From NCBI RefSeq assembly GCF_905201705.1, contig NZ_CAJKOX010000008.1, positions 1 to 64,000 on the forward strand: a DNA stretch of 64,000 bases. Direction: 5' to 3'. How positions within the stretch are numbered: the first letter of the stretch is position 1; each line of letters starts with the position of its first letter. Below the pieces are notes generated by a model, which made no database searches, was not told where the DNA came from, and saw nothing but the letters and a program-made list of their open reading frames with translations. Made by a program: the position numbers and the translations under genes. This stretch comes from an uncultured Marvinbryantia sp. GTDB lineage: Bacteria > Bacillota > Clostridia > Lachnospirales > Lachnospiraceae. Positions 1 to 8,324 of this stretch are shown piece by piece.

Positions 1-212
1 GCAAGTTTTTTGCTGGTTTTTCTTTTATTGAGGCATCTTACTTTCCCTTAGAATTATATCAGACTTCCTGCGAATCTACAATATTTCCTGACGGGTCGGC
101 AGGCTCTCTGCCCTGTTAGTTCTGAAAATTTTATAAACTTGGTAAATTTAGTGGTATATAAATTGAATTTAAACAAAAAAGGATTTAAAATGGAAAAATA
201 CGAACGGAAAGA

Positions 213-815
213 ATGGGTAATGGTATGAAAGTTGCTCGCAGCAGAAAAGATGTTTTGACAATTCCAAATCTTCTGAGTTTTTTCAGAGTGATTCTGGCGA
301 TGGTATTTCTGGGAGTGTTTTATAATCCTGATGTGGAGAATAAGCGGGCGGTTCTGACGCTGATCCTGGTGGTTTCCGCAATCTCGGACCTTTTGGACGG
401 AAAAATTGCCAGGAGATTCAATATGGTAAGTGAGCTTGGAAAGATTCTTGACCCGGTAGCGGACAAGATCACGCAGGGCGTACTGCTGATCTGCCTGCTG
501 TCAAAATATGATCTCCTGAAATGGATGTTCGTCTTTTTCCTGCTGAAGGAGAGTTACATGGCAATTGCCGGGATCAAGGTGCTGGAGCGAACGAACCGGA
601 ATGATGGAGCAATGTGGTACGGCAAGGTGAATACGACCGTGTTTTACATCGTCATGCTGCTTCTCATCTTTTTGCCGGATATGCCGACAGCGGCGGCAAA
701 TACGCTGATCATTGTGTGCATAGGCTTCATGGCATTATCGCTTGTGCTTTATGTGAGAAGGTACCAGAGCCTGATAAAAAAGAGCAAAGAGGAACAGGAG
801 AAGAGTGGTTCATAA
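213..815 (+). CDS. CDP-alcohol phosphatidyltransferase family protein (PgsA-like)
   Basis: This is a membrane enzyme of the CDP-alcohol phosphatidyltransferase family, which transfers a phosphatidyl group from CDP-diacylglycerol to an alcohol. The 200-residue protein has the full family signature at about residues 58-85: D-L-L-D-G-x-x-A-R, then G-x-x-x-D-x-x-x-D (SDLLDGKIAR and GKILDPVADK). Several hydrophobic segments fit the usual six-helix fold, and the length is normal for PgsA. The most likely product is phosphatidylglycerophosphate, but a cardiolipin-type or other alcohol acceptor cannot be excluded. The start at 213 follows a weak GGAAAG; an in-frame ATG at 225 is the alternative. It stands alone and converges on the next gene. 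Confidence 0.85.
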   Translation: MGNGMKVARSRKDVLTIPNLLSFFRVILAMVFLGVFYNPDVENKRAVLTLILVVSAISDLLDGKIARRFNMVSELGKILDPVADKITQGVLLICLLSKYDLLKWMFVFFLLKESYMAIAGIKVLERTNRNDGAMWYGKVNTTVFYIVMLLLIFLPDMPTAAANTLIIVCIGFMALSLVLYVRRYQSLIKKSKEEQEKSGS

Positions 816-898
816 ACATTTTGTTTCGGTAGATCTGGAACGTATCCTATAAGTGAAAGCAGAACAAATGAAAGGGAACGGGCTTTTAAAATGACAGA

Positions 899-922
899 TG
901 CTCTCATAATTTCAGGAGAGCA
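899..922. terminator. Convergent hairpin between pgsA-like gene and aminotransferase gene
   Basis: TGCTCTC (899-905) pairs with GAGAGCA (916-922) across a 10-nt loop, in the gap between two converging genes. Neither flank has a strong T-tract, so this is a modest candidate for a shared terminator. Confidence 0.4.
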
Positions 923-934
923 CCTGCTTTGTAT

Positions 935-2425
935 TTACTGCCGGTAAGTGCTTAAAAAGTCGCCGATTTTCCTTGACGCCTGCTCCAGTACCTCAACACG
1001 CGGGAGATATACCACACGGAAATGATCCGGCTCCTTCCAGTTGAAGCCGCCGCCGTGGATGATGAGAATCTTTTTTTCGCGCAGCAGGTCGAGGGCGAAC
1101 TGTTCATCGTTTGTGATATTAAACCGCTTTACATCAATTTTGGGAAAGATGTAGAAGGCAGCCTTTGGCTTCACGGCGGTGATGCCGGGAATATCGGTCA
1201 GCGCATTGTAAATGACCTCGCGCTGCTCATAGATACGTCCGCCGGGAACGATATAATCCTTCACGCTCTGATGACCGCCGAGCGCTGTCTGCACGATGGA
1301 CTGTGCGGGCACGTTGGAGCAGAGACGCATGTTGGAGAGCATATTAAGCCCTTCGATATAATCCTTCACGTGCCGCTTATTTCCGCTTAAGATCATCCAG
1401 CCGATGCGGAAGCCTGCGATCATATGCGACTTGGACAGACCGCTGAAGGTGACGCAGAACAGGTCGGGCGCGAGGGAAGCAATCGAGATATGCTCTTCGC
1501 CGTCCATCACCAGGCGGTCGTAAATCTCATCGGAGAAAATGATGAGCTGATGCTCCCGTGCAACGTCCACGATCTGCTGCAGGACCTCGCGGGGATACAG
1601 CGCTCCGGTGGGATTGTTGGGATTGATGATAACGATCGCCTTCGTGCGGTCGGATATTTTCTTTTTGATATCGTCAATATCCGGGTACCAGTCGGACTGC
1701 TCGTCACAGATGTAGTGCACCGCTTTGCCTCCTGCGAGGGTGGCGCATGCCGTCCACAGCGGATAATCCGGAGAGGGGATGAGGATTTCATCGCCGTCGT
1801 CCAGCAGAGCGGACATACACAGATTGATCAGCTCGCTGACACCGTTTCCGGTATAAATATCGTCGATAGAGACGTTTGGAATGTGCTTGATCTGCGCATA
1901 CTGCATGATTGCCTTGCGGGCAGAGAACAGCCCTTTTGCGTCGGAATAACCCTCGCTTTCGGTGAGCTGCTGGCGCATGTCGTAAATAACCTCGTCCGGC
2001 GTCCGGAAACCGAAGGGAGCGGGATTGCCGATGTTCAATTTTAAGACGTGAGTTCCGGCGCTCTCCATCCGGTTCGCTTCCTCCACGACAGGACCTCTGA
2101 CGTCATATAATACATTATCCAGTTTCGATGATTTTTTAAATTCTCGCATGATGCTTCCTCCTGGGGATTTATTTTCTCTCTCATTGATCTTTTCCGGTTT
2201 TTTTATATTTCCGTTTAACAGCCAGTCTTCATCCACTTGCAGGGCGGCGGCGAGAAAATGAAGGATATCCGTCCGCGGGACGGTTTTTCCGCTCACATAC
2301 TGGCTTACATGGCTTTTGCCAAGCTTTACGCCCTGTCCGGCGGCGGCACGCACAAGATCCACTTGCTTGATACCGCGATCGCCCATTGCTTTTCGGAGTC
2401 TGTCTGCAAAGGTTTCGTTTGACAT
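935..2425 (-). CDS. XRE-type HTH domain fused to AlaA/AlaT-type aminotransferase
   Basis: This predicted 496-residue protein joins two parts. Residues 1 to about 75 are a Cro/CI-type helix-turn-helix with the GKSHVSQYVSGKTVP recognition region. From Met93 on it is a complete class I PLP aminotransferase resembling the alanine/pyruvate enzyme AlaA of about 405 residues. PLP-enzyme motifs include NPNNPTGALY, SDEIYDRL and the Schiff-base lysine in SGLSKSHMIAGFRIGW. The chosen start at 2425 has AAGGAGGG five bases upstream; a further in-frame ATG at 2467 has no ribosome site. Met93 (base 2149) has its own AGGAGG, so a stand-alone aminotransferase may also be made. The HTH probably lets the protein sense amino-acid or PLP state; that is inference. 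Confidence 0.85.
   Translation of the reverse strand: MSNETFADRLRKAMGDRGIKQVDLVRAAAGQGVKLGKSHVSQYVSGKTVPRTDILHFLAAALQVDEDWLLNGNIKKPEKINERENKSPGGSIMREFKKSSKLDNVLYDVRGPVVEEANRMESAGTHVLKLNIGNPAPFGFRTPDEVIYDMRQQLTESEGYSDAKGLFSARKAIMQYAQIKHIPNVSIDDIYTGNGVSELINLCMSALLDDGDEILIPSPDYPLWTACATLAGGKAVHYICDEQSDWYPDIDDIKKKISDRTKAIVIINPNNPTGALYPREVLQQIVDVAREHQLIIFSDEIYDRLVMDGEEHISIASLAPDLFCVTFSGLSKSHMIAGFRIGWMILSGNKRHVKDYIEGLNMLSNMRLCSNVPAQSIVQTALGGHQSVKDYIVPGGRIYEQREVIYNALTDIPGITAVKPKAAFYIFPKIDVKRFNITNDEQFALDLLREKKILIIHGGGFNWKEPDHFRVVYLPRVEVLEQASRKIGDFLSTYRQ
2147..2162 (-). promoter_or_regulatory. Internal ribosome site and start codon inside the HTH-aminotransferase fusion
   Basis: On the minus strand a perfect AGGAGG (2162-2157) stands seven bases before an in-frame ATG (2149-2147). 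This ATG is where an unfused AlaA-type protein (MREFKKSSKL...) would begin, giving a predicted 404-residue enzyme of the usual family length. Confidence 0.65.
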
Positions 2426-2472
2426 AGATGCCCTCCTTATGAAAAATGGGGTTCCAAAAAAGTTCAAAGATG

Positions 2473-2501
2473 ATTATACACTAATGGAATGGAAAGTTCA
2501 A
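2473..2501 (-). promoter_or_regulatory. Promoter of the HTH-aminotransferase gene
   Basis: On the minus strand TTGAAC (2501-2496) and a perfect TATAAT (2478-2473) are 17 bp apart, about 50 bases before the chosen start. The -35 box is itself one copy of the GTTCAA repeat seen in this intergenic region. Confidence 0.7.
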
Positions 2502-2562
2502 TAGGGAAATGGAGAGGTTCAATTTTTGAATAAAAAGTTCAAAAAGAGGATGGGTTGCTCAA
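2496..2562. repeat. Four-copy GTTCAA direct-repeat array between divergent promoters
   Basis: G[TC]TCAA occurs at 2496, 2517, 2537 and 2557, a spacing of 21, 20 and 20 bp or about two helical turns. The outer copies coincide with or overlap the -35 boxes of the two divergent promoters. A fifth GTTCAA at 2462 is out of phase. This looks like an operator for a protein binding one DNA face, with the fused XRE domain as the obvious candidate. Confidence 0.6.
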
Positions 2563-2583
2563 ATAAAAAGAGTATGATATGAT
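2555..2583 (+). promoter_or_regulatory. Promoter of the YesM-type kinase gene
   Basis: TTGCTC (2555-2560) and TATGAT (2578-2583) are separated by 17 bp and lie just upstream of the kinase start. The -35 box overlaps the last copy of the repeat array. Confidence 0.6.
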
Positions 2584-2600
2584 TTACAAAAAGGAGCGGA

Positions 2601-4385
2601 TTGGGTAAAGAAATGAAAAGATTGGTTGGCTTCAGGCAAAAAATAGGGAATAAAATTTTATGTCTGGTAGTGATCATCTGTGCACTGCAGATGATCGCTT
2701 CGCTCGTGATTTATGGATTTTCCTACCAAAACAGAAAACAGGAAATTATCAGCGCCAATATAAGGGTTCTGGAGCAGGCCAATAATAATTATCTTTCGCT
2801 GATCATCGGCGAAATGGAAAATATTACGAGAGATATTTTTTATGATGAAGTGTTTTGGGATACAGATAATTCGGAGGAGCTGGAAGGCCGGATTTACAGT
2901 ATTCTGGCGAACAAGCTGCATACCATGGCGTGCGTAAACAGTATTTATCTGTTTTGCAGCAGGACGGATAAATTGTATATGATGGACGAAGCGTCTTTTC
3001 TGGGGCTTCCGGTAAAAACAGAACAGAATAATACATTTTCCGCGGGGTATGAGGACATCAGCGAGGAAAAATGGTTTGTGGAAGCGCAGAATAAAGAAGG
3101 AAAGATGGCAGTCACACGAAATCGGGAAATGCGCAGAGGAAACGAATTTATGATAAGCTTTTCCAGATACTTAAAGTATCCTCTGCTGGGAAACGAAGAC
3201 TATTACGCGATCACGATCAATATTGATCATTCTTTTTTTGAGCAGCTGGAGAGACAGGTCTGCGAGGAAGGGGAATTTGTCTTTCTTTTGGACGACCAGG
3301 GAAATGATATTTATTTTGGAAACAATGAGGCTTATTGCCAGATGGTAAAAGCGGAAAGGGCGGATGAACAGGAATGGTTTAAAATAGCACTGGATGGGAT
3401 ATCCTATATCGGGATACAGAATAAAGCAGAAAAATATGCATGGACTATGCTAAAGATCATTCCGGAAAAGTATATTTTAAGGGATACAGCGCGGACGGTG
3501 CTGCTGAACTGCAGTATTATTTTTCTTATTTTTGTCGCAGGATTTCTTTTTTTGCAGAGGAATATCAGACGTATTACGCGACCGATCGAGAAGCTGGCAG
3601 GCATTATGCGCAATTATCAGCAGGGCGCTGTGGTTGAGGATGGCGGTATGTCGGCCAGAAAAGATGAGATAGGGGTGCTTTATCAGAGCTATCAGAAGAT
3701 GCATGACAGGATAGAAGAGCTGATCGAGTCTGAATATAAAAGTCAGATACTTGAAAAGGAAGCGAGGCTGGAAGCGCTGCAGGCACAGATCGATCCTCAT
3801 TTTCTTTATAATACGCTCCAGACCGTGAGCGGAATTGCAATTGAAAAAAATGTATATGAAATAGAAGAGATTAATAATCATCTGAGCAGAATGCTGCGGT
3901 ATAGTCTGAGCAAGAAAAAGAGTCTTGTAAAGCTGGAAGAGGAACTGGAAAATATAAAAAGCTATATGTGTATACAAAAGTATCGCTATGGGGAGCGTAT
4001 TTGTCTGAAATGGGAGTTATCCGAGGAAGTGCTTGGGTGTATGGTGCCGGTGTTTACGCTGCAGCTTGCGGTAGAAAATGCAATGAAGCATGGACTGGAG
4101 ACAAAAGTTGGTCCAGGCATTATCCGGATTTACGCAGACCGGATATCGGAACATATGCAGAGGATTTTTGTGGAAGATAACGGGAGCGGTATTGCAGAAG
4201 AAAAGCTGGCTGAAATTAATAAGATGCTGCATGAGAGGGCAGAGGAATATCCGCAGAACGTGTATGACAGAAAGGGACTCAGAAATCTGAACGAGCGTTT
4301 AAAACAGCAATTCGGACAGGCATATGGGGTTGAACTGAAAAATAACGCAGGAGAAGGCGCAGTCCTTATTATTTATATCCCGTAG
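2601..4385 (+). CDS. YesM-family sensor histidine kinase
   Basis: A 594-residue membrane kinase. One N-terminal membrane segment (about 20-42) is followed by an extracytoplasmic sensor region of about 250 residues and a second segment near 300-320. A HAMP linker and a His_kinase domain follow, with the phospho-acceptor in QAQIDPHFLYNTLQTVSG. The ATPase domain has the N box VENAMKHGL and the G box DNGSGIAEEKL. This family pairs with AraC-type regulators to sense sugars outside the cell. TTG at 2601 is preferred because AAGGAG lies four bases before it; ATG at 2613 is too far away. The regulator gene follows 12-30 bases downstream, and the target is probably the transport/GH127 operon beginning at 5269. 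Confidence 0.9.
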   Translation: MGKEMKRLVGFRQKIGNKILCLVVIICALQMIASLVIYGFSYQNRKQEIISANIRVLEQANNNYLSLIIGEMENITRDIFYDEVFWDTDNSEELEGRIYSILANKLHTMACVNSIYLFCSRTDKLYMMDEASFLGLPVKTEQNNTFSAGYEDISEEKWFVEAQNKEGKMAVTRNREMRRGNEFMISFSRYLKYPLLGNEDYYAITINIDHSFFEQLERQVCEEGEFVFLLDDQGNDIYFGNNEAYCQMVKAERADEQEWFKIALDGISYIGIQNKAEKYAWTMLKIIPEKYILRDTARTVLLNCSIIFLIFVAGFLFLQRNIRRITRPIEKLAGIMRNYQQGAVVEDGGMSARKDEIGVLYQSYQKMHDRIEELIESEYKSQILEKEARLEALQAQIDPHFLYNTLQTVSGIAIEKNVYEIEEINNHLSRMLRYSLSKKKSLVKLEEELENIKSYMCIQKYRYGERICLKWELSEEVLGCMVPVFTLQLAVENAMKHGLETKVGPGIIRIYADRISEHMQRIFVEDNGSGIAEEKLAEINKMLHERAEEYPQNVYDRKGLRNLNERLKQQFGQAYGVELKNNAGEGAVLIIYIP

Positions 4386-4415
4386 TGTAGGCTGGAGATG
4401 GTTGGAGGTGAGGTT

Positions 4416-5147
4416 TTGCTGAAAGTACTGATCGCAGACGATGAATTTATTGTGAGGAGGGCGATTCGCCGTATCGGGCAGTGGGAAGCATTCGATATGG
4501 AGATATGCGGGGAAACAGAGGATGGCTACGCAACGCTTGATTTTATTATAAAACAGCAGCCGGATATTATGATTCTTGACATGCGTATGCCGGGAATGTC
4601 CGGCGAAGAGATCCTGGAAGAACTGAAAAAAAGAGACATCAGAATAAAGATTATCGTAGTAAGTGGTTTTGACAGCTTCGAATATGTGCGGAAAGCGCTG
4701 CGTTACGGTGTTGTGGATTATATACTGAAGCCTGTAAACCGAACAGAATTTAATGAGATTCTGAAAAAGACCGGACAGGAATTGAGCAGCAGTGCTCCAA
4801 AAGAAAAAACGGAAAAAGATATCTGCGGGCAGATTAAAGAGGAGATTGACAAAAATTATTCACAGAATCTTGCAGTAAGCGGTTTTGCGGAGCGTTATTT
4901 TGTAAATAAAGATGTGCTTTCACGGCTGTTTAAAAAGAAATATGGAGTGGGGATCACCGAATATATTAATTCGGTGCGGCTGGAGCAGGCAAAGCTGCTG
5001 CTTCTGTGGGGCTATCCTGTTGGCAGGGCTTCCGAAATGGTCGGATATCACGATGTGAATTATTTCAGCCGCATATTTAAAAAGAAATATGGGATGCCGC
5101 CGTCTGCGTATGTGAAGACGGAGCAGGAAAAGGACAGCTCAACGTGA
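4416..5147 (+). CDS. YesN-type response regulator with AraC DNA-binding domain
   Basis: A regulator of about 243 residues. The receiver domain has the acidic pair in ADDEF, the phospho-acceptor Asp in IMILDMRMPGMSG and the Lys in ILKPVNRTEF. A C-terminal AraC helix-turn-helix pair follows, including GYHDVNYFSRIFKKKYGMPP. It is shorter than most YesN proteins because the central region is minimal. The start is a TTG at 4416 directly after GGAGGTGAGG; the ATG at 4398 has no ribosome site of its own. It is co-transcribed with the kinase and is inferred to activate the carbohydrate operon downstream. Confidence 0.88.
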   Translation: MLKVLIADDEFIVRRAIRRIGQWEAFDMEICGETEDGYATLDFIIKQQPDIMILDMRMPGMSGEEILEELKKRDIRIKIIVVSGFDSFEYVRKALRYGVVDYILKPVNRTEFNEILKKTGQELSSSAPKEKTEKDICGQIKEEIDKNYSQNLAVSGFAERYFVNKDVLSRLFKKKYGVGITEYINSVRLEQAKLLLLWGYPVGRASEMVGYHDVNYFSRIFKKKYGMPPSAYVKTEQEKDSST

Positions 5148-5159
5148 GCTGTCTTTTTT
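5133..5159 (+). terminator. Rho-independent terminator of the kinase-regulator operon
   Basis: GACAGCTC (5133-5140) pairs perfectly with GAGCTGTC (5146-5153) over a five-base loop and is followed by six T. The hairpin includes the regulator's stop codon. Confidence 0.85.
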
Positions 5160-5268
5160 GTGCTAAAAACGGTCGGTTTTATCCATAGTTTTACGTTTTC
5201 GAATGAATTATGATAATGATACAGGTTACTTTGAGCTCGAAGAAAAATTTATGGGAGGTTAAATATTT

Positions 5269-6537
5269 ATGAAGAGAACATTATGGAAGGTGCTTTTTGG
5301 ATTGGGAACTGCTCTGGCAGCATCCGTAATGACGGTACCGGCAATGGCGGCGGAGCCGGTTGAACTGGAGTTTTTGTTCGGTGATCCAAACAGAACGGAG
5401 ATTTTCAGCAGGATCGTGGAGGACTTTAATGAAAGCCAGTCTGAGGTTCATGTGACATTCACAGCGACGGGGACGAACCATCTTGAAGAATTGATGACGC
5501 GGCTTGCAACCGGCGAAGCGCCGGATCTTACCAGCCAGCTGCAGGGCTACGAGCTGGCAAGCTATGTGGAGGCAGGACATATTAAGGATATCAGCGGCCA
5601 GCCGTATATGAAGTACATCCGCGACACCGAATTGGATACGGTGACGATTGACGGCGGGGTGTATGGCATTCCGATGGATACGCAGGCATGGGGCGTTTTT
5701 TACAACAAAAAGCTTTTTGAACAGGCAGGCATATCCGAAGTCCCCAAAACAGTTACGCAGCTGCGGGAATGTGTGGATAAGCTGCAGGCAGCCGGCATTA
5801 CACCGTTTGCCGCCGGGTACGGTACGGAGTGGACGATTGGACAATATCTTGGATACGGCTGCTCCTCTATTTTGACTCCGAAGGCGGTGGAGCTTGGAGA
5901 AAATTACAAAAAAGGAAACTGGACGTTTGATCTTCCGGGCATGGATCTTGCATTTGATGTGCTCGATCTTGTAAACGAGAATACACAGGACAGGCCGTTC
6001 GATACCGATGTTTCCGGACAGTATGCTGTATTTGCAAAGGAAGAGGCGGCTATGATGCTGCAGGGAAACTGGTCTATCCTCCAGGTCAGAGAATTAAATC
6101 CGGACATGCAGATGGGAATTTTCCCGCTACCGATCTCTGAAGATGAAGAAGCGCTTGTATTTCCAAAACAGTATGGGTTTGTTATCAATGTGCTGGCAAA
6201 AACAGATGAAGATCCGGAAAAAGAGGCGGCGATCAATACGTTTATGGAATACTTCCTCAATCCGGAAAATGGCGGCGGATATTATTACGATGAGATCGGG
6301 GTGCCGACGGCAAATGCGGTAGCGGAACCGAAGCTGGATGAGGCTTCAGAGATTCTTCAGGAATATCTGGAAGAAAATAAAACAGTATTTACTTATTATG
6401 CATATGAACCGTCAGGATTTGACGCGGAATCATGGAAGGTAACGGTTCAGTATTTAAATAGCGGGTCGAAAGATCACGAACAGCTGATAAAGGACTTTGA
6501 TGCGGCATTTGATAAATATGCGGACGCATTAGGATAA
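5269..6537 (+). CDS. Carbohydrate ABC transporter substrate-binding protein (family 1)
   Basis: A 422-residue secreted sugar-binding protein of the MalE/UgpB-like solute-binding family 1. It has a Sec signal peptide ending in the type I site AMA-AEP at about residue 27, followed by a two-lobed binding fold (for example YGIPMDTQAWGVFYNKKLF, a typical hinge-region motif). There is no lipobox cysteine, which is unusual for a Gram-positive binding protein. ATG 5269 is preceded by GGGAGG. The two permeases and two GH127 enzymes that follow suggest an arabinose-containing oligosaccharide as ligand; the exact sugar is inference. A terminator separates it from the permease genes. Confidence 0.9.
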   Translation: MKRTLWKVLFGLGTALAASVMTVPAMAAEPVELEFLFGDPNRTEIFSRIVEDFNESQSEVHVTFTATGTNHLEELMTRLATGEAPDLTSQLQGYELASYVEAGHIKDISGQPYMKYIRDTELDTVTIDGGVYGIPMDTQAWGVFYNKKLFEQAGISEVPKTVTQLRECVDKLQAAGITPFAAGYGTEWTIGQYLGYGCSSILTPKAVELGENYKKGNWTFDLPGMDLAFDVLDLVNENTQDRPFDTDVSGQYAVFAKEEAAMMLQGNWSILQVRELNPDMQMGIFPLPISEDEEALVFPKQYGFVINVLAKTDEDPEKEAAINTFMEYFLNPENGGGYYYDEIGVPTANAVAEPKLDEASEILQEYLEENKTVFTYYAYEPSGFDAESWKVTVQYLNSGSKDHEQLIKDFDAAFDKYADALG

Positions 6538-6545
6538 CCCAAAAT

Positions 6546-6583
6546 GCCCGGAGGAACGGCGTAAAACAGCTCCGGGCTTTTTT
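6546..6583 (+). terminator. Intra-operon terminator after the sugar-binding protein
   Basis: GCCCGGAG (6546-6553) pairs with CTCCGGGC (6570-6577), followed by six T. It lies between the binding-protein and permease genes, so it probably lowers downstream expression rather than ending the operon. Confidence 0.85.
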
Positions 6584-6610
6584 GTAAAATTTTTGCGGGG
6601 TGATGAAGAA

Positions 6611-7471
6611 TTGAGAAGAAAAAAGGAAGTACTGGATTATATCCGTTTTGTCTGCCCAATGCTGCTACTCTATACAATTTTCTTTCTAGTGCCGCTGGGA
6701 CAGACGGTCATGTGCTCATTTACCAGCTGGAATGGGATATCGCTGGATAAAGAATTTATAGGGTTTGCAAACTATTTGAGTGCGTGGAAAGATCCGGTGT
6801 TCCACAGCTCCATGAGGTTTACAGCGGCATCTGCGATTTTGTTCATGATTGCTGCAAACGGGCTGGGATTTTTGCTGGCTCTGTGTCTCAACCGGAAAAT
6901 AAGAACCAGGATAGCTCTGAGGGCGATCATTTTCTGCCCGTTTATTTTTAATAATGTTACGGTAGGGTTTATCTGGCAGTTTTTGCTGGGCAGATTGATG
7001 ACAGATCTGTATCCGGCTACGGGATGGGGCATTTTCAACATGGGATGGCTGTCCGATGAAAAACTGGTGCTTTATTCAGTCGTATTCGTGAAATTGTGGC
7101 AGTCAGTAGGGTACTTTATGGTCATTTATCTTGCGGGACTGCAGATGCTGCCGCAGGATCCGCTGGAGGCTGCGGTTATTGACGGCTGCGGAAGATTGAA
7201 GATGATCCCGTATATAAAGCTTCCGCTGATGAAATCGACGATTTTTGTATGTCTGTTTCTTGCTGTGACAGAGACGTTAAATATGTATCCGCTCCTGATG
7301 ACGCTTACAAACGGCGGTCCCGGACATGCATCGGAGAATATATCCCTGTATATTTATACGGAGGCATTTAAAAGCCATAATATGGGGTATGCATCTGCGC
7401 TGGCGGTCATTCTGACAATTGCAGTAATGCTTGTCGCTGCTGTTCAGATGAAGCTGACAAAGGAGGAGTGA
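6611..7471 (+). CDS. Sugar ABC transporter permease (MalF/UgpA type)
   Basis: An inner-membrane permease of about 286 residues with six predicted helices. The cytoplasmic EAA loop that contacts the ATPase reads EAAVIDGCGRLKMIPYIKLPLM. TTG 6611 is preferred because GGGGTGAT lies six to seven bases upstream; an upstream TTG at 6593 lacks a ribosome site. It ends within the ribosome site of the second permease. No ATPase gene is present in the operon, so a shared MsmK-type ATPase encoded elsewhere is expected, as is common for this family. Confidence 0.88.
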   Translation: MRRKKEVLDYIRFVCPMLLLYTIFFLVPLGQTVMCSFTSWNGISLDKEFIGFANYLSAWKDPVFHSSMRFTAASAILFMIAANGLGFLLALCLNRKIRTRIALRAIIFCPFIFNNVTVGFIWQFLLGRLMTDLYPATGWGIFNMGWLSDEKLVLYSVVFVKLWQSVGYFMVIYLAGLQMLPQDPLEAAVIDGCGRLKMIPYIKLPLMKSTIFVCLFLAVTETLNMYPLLMTLTNGGPGHASENISLYIYTEAFKSHNMGYASALAVILTIAVMLVAAVQMKLTKEE

Positions 7472-7473
7472 CG

Positions 7474-8304
7474 ATGAGGGAAAATAAGAGGGTTAATTTT
7501 CTGATAGCGTTGGCTCTGTGGGGGTTATGCGCCGGAATGTTTGCGCCGATGCTGTTTGTTTTGCTGAATTCTTTGAAAACGTTTGGCGAGGTTGTGATGG
7601 AACCGCTGGCGCTGCCGAAAGTATGGAATCTGGATAATTATGTGGAAGTACTAAATACCAGCAATTATGTACGTGTGTTTGGAAATACGATTTATTTTTC
7701 TGTTCTGAGCGGAGCCATCGTACTGGTACTTGGCTCTATGGCGGGATATAAGCTTGCCCGGATGAACAATAAGGCAGGAAAAGCAACACAGTTGATTTTT
7801 ATGATGGCCATGATGCTCCCGTTTCCGGTTATTATGATCCCGATGGCAAGCGTGGCATCCAGTATGGGTATTACGAATAATCTTACACGGATATCTGTAC
7901 TGAATGCGGGATTTTCCTGTTCGCTTGCGGTAATTATGTACAGTCAGTCTATCAGGGGGATTCCGACAGAACTGGATGAATGTGCGTTTCTCGATGGCTG
8001 CAGCGGGTATCGTTTTTTTTTCGCGATCATTTTTCCGCTTTTGAAACCGGTTACGGGGACTTTGGCAGTGCTGTATTTTATTCGCTACTGGAATGATCTG
8101 ATGCTGCCCCTGGTGCTGATCTCGAAAAAAGAATATTATACGATCCCGCTGTCGCAGTTGAATTTTTATAATCAATTTACGCAAAACAGATGGAATCTTT
8201 TGCTGGCGTCTGGTGTGATGGCAATTATACCGGTACTGATATTGTATATTTTTGCACAGAAAACGATTATTGAGGGAATTGCCGCAGGCGCTGTGAAAAG
8301 CTGA
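7474..8304 (+). CDS. Sugar ABC transporter permease (MalG/UgpE type)
   Basis: The partner permease, about 276 residues, with six hydrophobic segments and the EAA-type loop ELDECAFLDGCSGYRFFFAI. The ATG at 7474 has a perfect AGGAGG seven bases upstream; a GTG at 7468 inside that site is unlikely to be used. It forms the heterodimeric channel with the preceding gene and is followed after 20 bases by the first GH127 gene. Confidence 0.88.
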   Translation: MRENKRVNFLIALALWGLCAGMFAPMLFVLLNSLKTFGEVVMEPLALPKVWNLDNYVEVLNTSNYVRVFGNTIYFSVLSGAIVLVLGSMAGYKLARMNNKAGKATQLIFMMAMMLPFPVIMIPMASVASSMGITNNLTRISVLNAGFSCSLAVIMYSQSIRGIPTELDECAFLDGCSGYRFFFAIIFPLLKPVTGTLAVLYFIRYWNDLMLPLVLISKKEYYTIPLSQLNFYNQFTQNRWNLLLASGVMAIIPVLILYIFAQKTIIEGIAAGAVKS

Positions 8305-8324
8305 TAAAGACAGGGAGGGACAAC

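Noticed and set aside
1..212. Possible gene or RNA in the first 212 bases
   Set aside because: AT-rich sequence with no coding frame, clear promoter or stable hairpin; nothing can be supported.
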